Source: Cladopsammia gracilis (lineage: Eukaryota > Cnidaria > Anthozoa > Scleractinia > Dendrophylliidae). Taken from it: a stretch of DNA of 64,000 nt. This document shows, piece by piece, positions 31,135-40,847 of this stretch. The notes beneath the pieces are model-generated. The model did no database searches. It worked only from the letters and a program-made list of their open reading frames with translations, and was not told the origin of the DNA. The position numbers and the translations under genes were made by a program. The stretch spans positions 761,001 to 825,000 of the forward strand of contig JAJGOT010000114.1 in the NCBI GenBank assembly GCA_022457155.1. The letters are read 5' to 3'. Numbering within the stretch: the stretch's first letter is position 1; the number at the start of each line of letters is the position of its first letter.

Positions 31135-31690
31135 TAGTCTGTCGAGTGTAATCGTCCGGGTTAGTGTAGTTCTGAAAAAAAAAAGTTGTTGTTGTTGTTG
31201 ACAATGACTGAAATTTTTACAACTTGAGCGGAAGACATCTTCAGAGTCGTGTAAAGTACTACATTACGGAGACAAACCAAGAGACAGATAAGGAGCAGTA
31301 TACAAGGTCACACGCTGCGACTGCCAGGAATTTGAACATACGACTGACTGAACACAAACGACCGACGAAAAATGGTGATGTAAACAATCACAGAATTTAC
31401 TGGGACTCTGCTGAATGCGTTACCTACAGTACGGAGTACGGACTACTACAAACGACTCACTCTAGAACAAACACTGAACTATTGCCAACAGAAACACCAA
31501 TTACACTACTACAATATCAATGCACGGATCGAAACGCACCAATCACTGACTTGAGTCTCAACAGCCAGACGTTAATACCATCAACTGACAGTTTACAATT
31601 CACATGATGCTGAAGATGACTTCTGCTCAGGTTGTTAAAGCGTCAGTCATTGTCAACAACAACAGTTCTTTTTAGAACTACACTAACCTT
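31135..31690 (+). pseudogene. Penelope-like element remnant with partial GIY-YIG frame
   Basis: The frame 31224-31607 contains TARNLNIRLTEHKRPTKNGD, then VNNH and WDSAECVTYSTEY, the second half of a GIY-YIG endonuclease as found in Penelope-like elements. The leading YIGET part is out of frame or lost, and a short deletion follows VNNH. The frame is bounded by TCTGTCGAGTGTAATCGTCC on the left and GTCATTGTCAACAACAACAG plus AGAACTACACTAACC on the right, which are inverted relative to each other. A degenerate hammerhead-like stretch lies at 31611-31650. Confidence 0.6.
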
Positions 31691-31699
31691 TACTGCAAA

Positions 31700-32440
31700 A
31701 TAGGCGTGTTATACAGACCAAAGGAAAAAACAAAAGCTGTCCTTTGAGGAAGAACAACAGATAATGTTTCGAAGTCAACCGCATGAACACTTCAAACAAA
31801 TCATTTACAGTTTAGTTAACCTTTTTTCACCAAAGTTCTTTTTGTTTGGTTGCTCGATTTAAATTCTCAAACCATTATAACAGGAATTTAAAAAATCAGC
31901 AGCTATGCCACAGGGTTACCATCCTCCTTAAGAGAGGTGCTTTAGCAATGATGTTTCGGATCTTTAAAACTGGAGAAAATAAATTGAAAACTCTCATACT
32001 ACTGGCATATTGGTTTCCTTTGCTTTTCTCGTGATTGTAAAATATTCGGTAAAAACGTCAACTCATGCATTGTTTGTTTGAACAAGTTGCACACTAAACA
32101 AAATATAATTAATTCAGTCTCACAGTTTTTTTACAAAGAATGATGTGGCATTAACTTAGGAGATAAAAGAGCAACTTTGGTTCCGTTTATTATTATCATG
32201 GTCTGTATAACCTTGTTTTGATTTAGGACATTTATGTTTGTTTCTTTTTCGTAATAAATTTCAATTGTCAAAAAGAAATGTGTTTAGGGTAAAGCTTAAA
32301 ACCAGACATTGGGTATTATAAATGGGCTCTTTTACATTTAGTTATTAAGTGGAGGAAAAGACCTTTTTCTGTTGGCATTCGATGTAGCACAGAATGAAAT
32401 ATTTTAGTTTGATTTAGATAAATTGGTCTCGTGCATAACA
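31700..32440. other. Intergenic, no recognised feature
   Basis: AT-rich sequence; no exon or element recognised. Confidence 0.45.
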
Positions 32441-32456
32441 AGATCTCTAAAAAGAA

Positions 32457-32645
32457 AATGGAGCCAAGCAATTGTCTGTTGAATGTGCCAAATTATTTCA
32501 CTTGCTCCAATTTTAGCAAACTTTAGTTCTTTTAAAGAATTGGGCGCAAACTCAGATCTCTGATTTCTACAAAGCATATGGAGCCTGACAATTGTCTGTT
32601 GAATGTTCTAAATTATTTCACTTGCTCCAATCTTAGCAAAGGATA
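32457..32645. repeat. Two tandem pieces of the 28-30 kb direct repeat
   Basis: ATGGAGCCAAGCAATTGTCT and ATGGAGCCTGACAATTGTCT, each followed by GTTGAATGT and TTATTTCACTTGCTCCAA, about 120 bp apart. Confidence 0.6.
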
Positions 32646-32833
32646 ATTTTGGTGCTTTTAGTCAATTGTTTTTGTGCTACAAAGAAAACTAGCCAACAGT
32701 TAAAAGGCCTTGTTATTAAAAGCAACATGGCAAGCTATGAAACCAGAAGCAAACATTACTTATCAGATAAACTACGAGCTTTTGACAGTTAAAAATGCGT
32801 GATGAAATGAGATGTAAATTTTGTTTTCAATAT

Positions 32834-33165
32834 AGTGGGTAATTCGCATGAATAAGAATGTTCGAAAGAATGCTAAGAAGTGCTGAAATTGATGTTATAT
32901 TGTCTCGGGAGCGGGCATGAGTTGTTGTCAGCCTCAACAGTTTTGGCCATGTGCCATGATTCCAGTGTCTTTCTGGTACGATTGTTTCCTTTGTCATTGA
33001 CATAGGAAACAATTGTAGCAGAAAGACACTGGAATCATGGAACACGGCCAAAACTGTTGAGGCTGACAACAACTCATGCCCGCATCCGAGAAAATACAAC
33101 CTTCTTTTTAGCACTGCTTAGTACTCTTCCAAACATTCTTTTACATGCGAATTACCCACTATATT
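32834..33165. mobile_element. Near-perfect long palindrome (hairpin), arms of about 160 bp
   Basis: GTGGGTAATTCGCATG at the left and CATGCGAATTACCCAC at the right are exact complements. Pairing continues inward: GGCATGAGTTGTTGTCAGCC with GGCTGACAACAACTCATGCC, and ATTCCAGTGTCTTTCTG with CAGAAAGACACTGGAAT. The turn lies near 33000 (CCTTTGTCATTGACATAGG). A few mismatches and small indels are present. It is probably a foldback element. Confidence 0.8.
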
Positions 33166-33342
33166 CAATACATTTTTACGTTTCATTTTGTCTGTCGAAG
33201 ACTTATAATTTGCAATAATTTGTTTACTAGAGAACGCATTTTACTATGAGAGAACTTAAGCTTTAATTTTCACGAGCTTGCCATGTTTCTTCTAATATCC
33301 TCCATGTATACATTGTTTTGTGCAAGAATTTTGAAGATTTAA

Positions 33343-33590
33343 GGCTGGTTTTCACTGGCGACACAAATATTAGTACAAATATATGAAGAATGAACACACT
33401 TGTTCTTATTGTATCTTCTAAAGAATTGACACGGTATAAGCATAGGCACAAGGAAAAAACTTGGTCATTTTTCTTGTGATTATGTTTATGTCGCATTAAT
33501 TCGTATTGAGGATGATACAAGAAGAAAGAGGAAGTTCGTTTTTCTTATATTTGTGCTTATACTTCTGTAAGATGCTTGTGAAAACCAGCG
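33343..33590. mobile_element. TIR element flanked by TTAA
   Basis: 248 bp, with ends GGCTGGTTTTCAC and GTGAAAACCAGCG (12 of 13 complementary), flanked by TTAA at 33339-33342 and 33591-33594. TTAA target duplications are typical of piggyBac and Kolobok transposons. The terminal GGCTGGTTTTCACTGGCGAC is the same as in the hexamer element at 12357. Confidence 0.75.
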
Positions 33591-33684
33591 TTAAATTTGA
33601 GGCTTTTTGCACGAGATAACGCATACTTTTTGATTTAAAAATTTTCAAAGAGTGCCCTTTAATTATTTTTGGTCTAAATTGTTG

Positions 33685-34137
33685 TCAGGGGAAACGCTGT
33701 GCAAATTTTTATAAATTTTCCCGCCAAAAGACTTAGTATATTTTTGAAGGAATATTTTGTCACACCTTTAATTAGTTAAATGATTTTTACTTATCTAATT
33801 AAGATATTAAAAAAGCATTGTAAGAGAATAAAGAATTCAATAAAACTGAAACAACTGTTTAAGCTTTTATTGTTGACTTGTAGTTATTTATTACAACATT
33901 ACTGAATATTAACAAGTAGCTTTGGAAAAATTATAAAAAAAAAACCGGCGCATGCGTATTTTGGGCGCCCGGTATTTTTCTAAGTCTTTTGGCGGGAAAA
34001 ATATAGATTTTTAAACAGATGTTAACAAGTAAGAAATTTTTAAAAAAAACGGCGCATGCGTATTATGAGCGCCCCGTATTTTTCTAAGTCTTTTGGCGGG
34101 AAAATTGTAGAAATTTGAACAGCGTTTACCACGGCAA
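33685..34137. mobile_element. TIR element with E2F-like and NRF1-like motifs
   Basis: The left end contains GGGGAAACGCTGTGCAAATT and TTTTCCCGCCAAAAGACTTA, and the right end AAGTCTTTTGGCGGGAAAA and GAACAGCGTTTACC, in inverted order. The right part holds a tandem duplication (about 33910-34015 and 34015-34125), each copy with CGGCGCATGCGTATT and TTTTGGCGGGAAAA. Confidence 0.6.
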
Positions 34138-34760
34138 CGACATTGTACATGCAAAAAAGATTTGAACAAGTTGAGTATAAAACTTTTTAATAAGCAATTG
34201 ACAATTAAAAAACTGTTTTCAGAAATCGCTGAAAGAATTGTATTGAATAGTTACAGATTTTTTTTCAAAATCATAAAGGTCTAGTTGTTTTCCGAGGTAT
34301 AAATTGAGTATTTGTTCTGTTCTTGAAAATCTTGTCTACGGCAAGTTTTCACGGCACTGACTTGCTTTTGACTGCTATAAACAACATTGGAAACTTTGAT
34401 TTTAAACAATCGTAAATCGATCAGAAAAATACCTACTATTTTGGCACTTGGATTTATAAAAGAGTCATATCAAGTCTGTTGTCAGCAAACTTGTACCGTG
34501 GAAAATGCCTTTAAGTACTGAGACATTGCAACACAGATATAACAAATGTGCTTGAACTAATGCAAAATGTAGAACGTTTCATCTGCAGTCAAAGTCAATG
34601 AAAAAACTATTGCTGATGGTAAACAACAAGCTAAGTACAAGTCAAATCTGATAAATCGTCAAACACGAGACAGAAAAGATACGACCCTAGCAACATATTC
34701 ATTGACAATCCTTATCTGCAAACCGCAATATCGGCCTAGTATTTGCAATGACAAATCTAG
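34138..34760. other. Intergenic, no recognised feature
   Basis: No gene or named element seen. Confidence 0.4.
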
Positions 34761-34762
34761 TT

Positions 34763-34880
34763 AAATCAATCAATCAATCAATCAAACTTTATTTAAAAAC
34801 AGGGTAGCCCATTCAGCCGTGAAAAATAAATAAATAAATCTATACAAATGTTTACGGACAGTTAAAACTCGAAACAAAAT
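34763..34880 (-). mobile_element. LINE 3'-end-like fragment with (AATC)n tail
   Basis: AATCAATCAATCAATCAAAC is followed by TTTATTTAAAAACAGGGTA. This resembles the 3' end at 4072 (AACTTTATTTAAAACACGG), where LINE protein residues are readable. No coding part remains here. Confidence 0.4.
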
Positions 34881-35020
34881 TTAGAGCCATGCAGATCCGG
34901 CAACCTTGAAACTTGGAGTGAAATTGATTATACTCGGCGCAACTTAGTAATATTCAGGTTTGTACTTAAAACTTTTAGAGGCGAATATTTGCTGATGTCA
35001 TTGTTTACATATCATTCGAA

Positions 35021-35175
35021 TCTATGCAGAGAAGGCACCATACTAAATATGAATTGATTTCAAAAGTTGAAAAAGCTTGTTAAACTTAAGTTAGTAACCA
35101 ATGCAGAGAAGACACCGCACTAAATATGAATTGATTTCAAACGTTGAACTGAAGAGCTTGTTAAACTTAAATTAG
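35021..35175. repeat. Two-copy tandem repeat, period about 76 bp
   Basis: ATGCAGAGAAGGCACC and ATGCAGAGAAGACACC, each followed by CTAAATATGAATTGATTTC and GCTTGTTAAACTTAA. Confidence 0.65.
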
Positions 35176-35277
35176 CAAATTTAAGTATTTTCCTGTAATG
35201 TTTAAAGTGCCTATAGCTCTTAAATACGTATTTCCAGAATCAACTCTACGCGCATTGAATAGTTAAATGGTGAAAAT

Positions 35278-35598
35278 TTAAGGTGGCTCTGAACCCCAAG
35301 TACAGAATTCTTGCATCTTATCTTGCTGATCAAAATTCGACAATAAAAACTGGGGTTCACCGAGTCATTTTTGAGTTATTAACACTTAAAGTTAAAAATA
35401 ATGGTGTTTTCAGCACGTTATACTGTTGCTATAGTAACATAATGTGTCACAAAAATGATAACAACGTGTTCACCAATCATTGGGCATTCGTTTGATATCA
35501 TGATTGAAGCATCAACTGATAAAAAGTGGTTACAATGACCCATCGAAATCTAAGTCTTGGAAAGCGCTGGAAACTGTTGGGAGGCACTTTAAGGAAAT
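35278..35598. mobile_element. GGTGGCTCTGAACC TIR element (copy 1)
   Basis: The ends TTTAAGGTGGCTCTGAACCC and GTTGGGAGGCACTTTAA are imperfect inverted repeats. The inside matches 49528-49857 (inverted) and 49873-50189 (direct) along its whole length, for example CAAAATTCGACAATAAAAA and GGGCATTCGTTTGATATCAT. It encodes no transposase. Confidence 0.75.
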
Positions 35599-35599
35599 A

Positions 35600-37672
35600 T
35601 CAGCTATCAAGAACTGCAAAGTTGTGGGCGGCAAAAGCGCTAAATGAGCCATACATTCTTTGTGAACTTTTGAGTTCTTAACAACAGCACTGCACGAAGA
35701 CTATCTAGTATATCGGGCTTAAATTTTCTGAGAAAGCTTATTGTGCTATGCCCTTTCAATATTCGGAGTTGATTGTTTGGTAGCTTGACGAGAGAATGAA
35801 CGTCACATGTTAATGAAGCAATAATTGTAAACAACGATTCCCCTGTTGATAACAGATAGGAAAACAACAAATTGCTCACAGTTCATTGTGATTATTCTCA
35901 TTGATTTTCACTACATAAAAGAATTCATTTAAAATCCTTGTTTTAAAAAAAAACCGACAACTGAAAGCTTAACAACAGGCAGAATGAAGGTGCAACTGAG
36001 AAAACAGAGAAAATGCTAAATTTCACACTGCAGACTGACAAGCAAAATCTCTTTAAGTAATGATCCGCATAAGAAGGAAAGTGCTCAGTGAACAGTAATG
36101 CACGATGGAATGTCCACTTTTTTCATTGTTACAACTAGTGATCTCATTGGTCAAGACTCAAAAATCGTTAAAATGTTAAGGTTGGAAGTGCATTTTGTCT
36201 AATTTTTTTTTTTAAGGTTTCAAGTAATTTGAGACCCAATCGCACAACATGTAATTTTTAAAAGATATTGTATTTGGGGAACTTCATCAAAGAAGCAAAA
36301 TTATTAGCTATCGTCTTCTGCTATTCTGATTGGTTAAGCACGAACATTTCCTAAAATTTATTTGACGCAAACGGAGTTTCTTAATTTTTATACTGAAATA
36401 TAATTATGAAATATAATTATGAACCATCAGCCCCTCCTCTATTCTTGAAAACAAAGCATGATATTCTATGTGGGAAAGAGCCAATGCCTCAGAACAACGA
36501 AACATTTACACCAAGAAATTGCTTTTTGTTAATTTTAATTTCAAAACCCTAACTCTCGAACATAAAAAATTGTCTTAGTTAGTTATTTATAACTGGTACT
36601 TGATCATGATTGTTAACATCCATGATTGATTTTCACTACAAATTCATTAAACATTTTTGTTGAAAGTTGCCAAAGAAAAAAAAAATTAAACAAAACTGAC
36701 AAAATGAACTACATGTACTATACAATTTCCAATAATCCATCGATTCGTTGCCTTAACCCCTTGCTGAAAATTAAAGTTGATAATTGAACGGGCAAACATC
36801 GCTTGAAATCTGGGACATGATTTTTCGTGCGGCTTGCATCAACATCTTTTCATTATGGTATAAACCGCTTTTAGAAGCGCGGTGTCACGGGCTCATAGTC
36901 ACGATACACATGAAGGGGTGAAACACAACGATATTTACGCTTAAGTAAAGGCTGCTGACCGAAAATACTATGCAGAATTTGAAAACCGATAGAAAGGGGA
37001 AAGAATTATCTTCTGAACGAGTTGTTTAGCAGGAAGTTTGGATGATTTTTGGTGGAGATATTGCAGATCGAAGATCGTAGATTTAAGATCATTTAAGCCG
37101 TGGGATATTTACTTGGTGGCCTTGCCATTTTTCGTGATTTTCTAATGCAAAAAGTACACATCAAATCAATCAGATGAAGCTAAAAATCGTAAGGTTAGTG
37201 TGTTCCATGTTTTGTTTTAGTGAATTCACTTGCACATTTTTTCGATCCCATTAAGTTTATCCGTAATCGCTTTTTATAAACTCTGATTTTTCGATTTTTC
37301 GATGAAATCCCCCTCTACGCCGTATATTTTTTTGGAATTGAATTGAACTGAATTGCTCTGTAACAAATTAAAGAGAGTCAAAATGTGAACTAAAGACAAT
37401 AGATCTGATGCTATATCTTAACTGAAAACGTGTGTGTCAGCGTCAAAATCTTGCAAATTTAAACAGACGAATGACTGTTAAGTTTTACAACTGTTGACTT
37501 GGAAGCCGTCAACCTTAAAAGCCTAGCTGATTGAAAAATAACATAAATAAATTTTGACTGGGACGAAAACTAATAAAATTGTGCCCTGTCTTAACCTTGC
37601 CTTAAATGAGGAAAATGTCTGTATTGACTTGAAAGTTTTACACTGTCAAGTTGCAAAGTTACTAAATGTACG
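35600..37672. other. Intergenic, no recognised feature
   Basis: About 2 kb of AT-rich sequence. I find no coding exon, TIR element or array. Short open frames (such as 35640-35879 on the minus strand) show no domain. Confidence 0.45.
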
Positions 37673-38496
37673 GTTGTGGTGTTGTGGTGTTCTTTTGTCA
37701 AGTCTATCGTGTTGTTGTTCTGTATCAAGTATATTCTTTGTATGTACATGACATCATACCAAGTCTGTTGTGGTGTTTCTTCGTCAAGTCTATCGTGTTG
37801 TTGTTCTGTATCAAGTATATTCTTGGTTTGCACATGACGTCATACCAAGTCTGTTATGGTGTTCTTTAGTCAAGTCTATCGTGTTGTTGTTCTGTATCAA
37901 GTATATTCTTGGTTTGCACATGACGTCATACCAAGTCTGTTATGGTGCTCTTTAGTCAAGTCTATCGTGTTGTTGTTCTGTATCAAGTATATTCTTGGTT
38001 TGCACATGACGTCATACCAAGTCTGTTGTGGTGTTCTTTGGTCAAGTCTATGACATCATACCAAGTCTGTTATGGTGTTCTTTACTCAAGTCTATCATGT
38101 TGTTGTTTTGTGTCAAGTATATTCTTGGTTTGCACATGACGTCATACCAAGTCTGTTATGGTGTTCTTTAGTCAAGTTTATCGTGTTGTTATTCTGTATC
38201 AAGTATATTCTTGGTTTCCACATGACGTCATACCAAGTCTGTTGTGCTGTTCTTTAGTTAAGTCTAGCGTGTTGTTGTTCTGTATCAAGTATATTCTTAG
38301 TTTGCACATGACATCATACCAAGTCTGTTATGGTGTTCTTTAGTCAAGTCTATCGTGTTGTTATTCTGTATCAAGTATATTCTTGGTTTCCACATGACGT
38401 CATACCAAGTCTGTTATGGTGTTCTTTACTAAGTCAAGTCTATCGTGTTGTTGTTCTGTATCAAGTATATTCTCGGTTTGCACATGACGTCATACC
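37673..38496. repeat. 86-bp satellite array, block 1 (about 9.5 units)
   Basis: Units of 86 bp with conserved blocks GTCATACCAAGTCTGTTATG, GTGTTCTTTAGTCAAGTC, TTGTTGTTCTGTATCAAG and TTCTTGGTTTGCACATGAC. One unit is shortened (near 38045). The junction between units contains TGACGTCA. Because 86 is not a multiple of 3 and stops are rare, overlapping open frames of about 61 codons tile the array; they are not genes. Confidence 0.92.
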
Positions 38497-38850
38497 CAGT
38501 GTTCTCCCTAAATTATAGCGCAGCAGGTAAGGGAGCATTTCTAACCAGTTCAACTAAAAGTGTGTGCCTGAGGCTCACTTTCCTAGGGGGTAGAGCTAGG
38601 TTCTCTGAAACCCCATTTCGTTCATTTAGAGACCTATTTTAGGCAAATCAACGTATGCACATCTTCTACCGGCCTTCAAAGGTAAAACAGCTTACATCAA
38701 TTTTATAATTCATTTCTTACACAACAATATTTTTTATTATAGAATAAACACTTGGTTGAATTTCAAAAACCTCCAAGTGATTGCCGGCGGTAAAAAATAT
38801 TGCTTCAAGCAGTAAATTTTACCTGTTACCGCCTGCAAAGGAGAACACTG
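38497..38850. mobile_element. hAT-like TIR element inserted in the satellite
   Basis: 354 bp with exact 11-bp inverted ends CAGTGTTCTCC and GGAGAACACTG, flanked by CATACC (38491-38496 and 38851-38856), which is also satellite sequence. The CAGTG start fits hAT elements, whose duplications are usually 8 bp; only 6 match here. No transposase. Confidence 0.7.
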
Positions 38851-40510
38851 CATACCAAATCTGTTATGGTGTTCTTTAGTCAAGTCTATCGTGTTGTTAT
38901 TCTGTATCAAGTATATTCTTGGTTTGCACATGACTTCATACCAATTAGGTCTGTTATGGTGTTCTTTAGTCAAGTCTATCGTGTTGTTATTCTGTATCAA
39001 GTATATTCTTGGTTTGCACATGACGTCATACCAAGTCTGTTATGGTGTTCTTTAGTCAAGTTTATCGTGTTGTTGTTCTGTATCAAGTATATTCTTGGTT
39101 TGCACATGACGTCATACCAAGTCTGTTATGGTGTTCTGTTGTCAAGTCTATCGTGTTGTTGTTCTGTATCAAGTATATTCTTGGTTTGCACATGACGTCA
39201 TACCAAGTCTGTTATGGTGTTCTTTAGTCAAGTTTATCGTGTTGTTGTTCTGTATCAAGTATATTCTTGGTTTGCACATGACGTCATACCAAGTCTATTA
39301 TGGTGTTCTTTAGTCGAGTCTATCGTGTTGTTGTTCTGTATCAAGTATATTCTTGGTTTGCACATGACGTCATACCAAGTCTGTTATGGTGTTCTTTAGT
39401 CAAGTTTATCGTGTTGTGGTTCTGTATCAAGTATAAAATTATTCTTGGTTTGCACATGATGTCATACCAAGTCTGTTATGGTGTTTTTTAGTCAAGTTTA
39501 TCGTGTTGTTGTTCTGTATCAAGTATATTCTTGGTTTGCACATGACGTCATACCAAGTCTGTTGTGATGTTCTTTAGTCAAGTCTATGGTGTTGTTGTTC
39601 TGTATCAAGTATATTCTTGGTTTACGCATGACGTCATACCAAGTCTGTTGTGATGTTCTTTTGTCAAGTCTATCGTGTTGTTGTTCTGTATCAATTATAT
39701 TCTTGGTTTGCACATGACATCATACCAATTAAGTCTGTTATGGTGTTCTTTAGTCAAGTCTATCGTGTTGTGGTTCTGTATCAAGTATAAAATTATTCTT
39801 GGTTTGCACATGACGTCATACCAAGTCTGTTATGGTGTTCTTTTGTCAAGTCTATCGTGTTGTTGTTCTGTATCAATTATAATTATTCTTGGTTTGCACA
39901 TGACATCATACCAATTAAGTCTGTTATGGTGTTCTTTAGTCAAGTCTATCGTGTTGTGGTTCTGTATCAAGTATAAAATTATTCTTGGTTTGCACATGAT
40001 GTCATACCAAGTCTGTTATGGTGTTCTTTAGTCAAGTTTATCGTGTTGTTGTTCTGTATCAAGTATATTCTTGGTTTGCACATGACGTCATACCAAGTCT
40101 GTTATGGTGTTCTTTAGTCAAGTTTATCGTGTTGTTGTTCTGTATCAAGTATATTCTTGGTTTACACATGACGTCATACCAAGTCTGTTGTGATGTTCTT
40201 TGGTCAAGTCTATCGTGTTGTTGTTCTGTATCAATTATATTCTTGGTTTGCACATGACGTCATACCAAGTCTGTTATGGTGTTCTTTAGTCAAGTCTATG
40301 GTGTTGTTATTCTGTATCAAGTATATTCTTGGTTTGCACATGACGTCATACCAAGTCTGTTGTGATGTTCTTTGGTCAAGTCTATCGTGCTGTTGTTCTG
40401 TATCAAGTATATTCTTGGTTTGCACATGACGTCATATCAAGTTTGTTATGGTGTTCTTTAGTCAAGTCTATCAGTATCAAGTATTATTCTTGGTTTGCAC
40501 ATGACGTCAT
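38851..40510. repeat. 86-bp satellite array, block 2 (about 19 units)
   Basis: It continues block 1 after the hAT-like insertion. It includes variant units: a 6-bp insertion giving AAGTATAAAATTATTCTTGG (about 39427 and 39780), units with ACCAATTAAGTCTG, and a shortened unit ending at 40510. Much of this block reappears, variant by variant, at about 46150-47430. Confidence 0.92.
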
Positions 40511-40666
40511 TGTCGTGTCCTTATCGCGTATTGAAACCGATGCAAATGGATTATTAGTCATAACACAAACAACTACGAATCTAATCCGCCATGCTTTTAA
40601 TAATCAATCCCAAGAACCTATGCACGCCTAGATACATCATGTAAGCTATACTGAAAGTACACTACA
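40511..40666 (-). repeat. 3' LTR of the Ty3/gypsy element
   Basis: 156 bp; on the minus strand it begins TGTAGTGTAC and ends GGACACGACA (TG...CA). It differs from the 5' LTR at ACTACGAAT versus ACTCCGAAT and CCTATGCACG versus CCTGTGCACG (plus-strand reading). The length is short for a gypsy LTR. Confidence 0.92.
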
Positions 40667-40682
40667 TCCCTCCTTTTTTTGG
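40667..40682 (-). other. Polypurine tract of the Ty3/gypsy element
   Basis: The minus strand reads CAAAAAAAGGAGGGA immediately before the 3' LTR. This is the expected plus-strand priming site. Confidence 0.75.
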
Positions 40683-40847
40683 AACACTAAGGAAGAAGCT
40701 TAAACGAAACTTAACAAATGTAGGAACAAACTTGGTAATCGCACAAATAATCTGAACCTTGACTTCGCCAGGATAAAGTTCCACAGTTCAATAATAATGC
40801 CAGCGAAACAATGCAACGTTCTAGCGAAACCTAACAGTTCTAACAAG

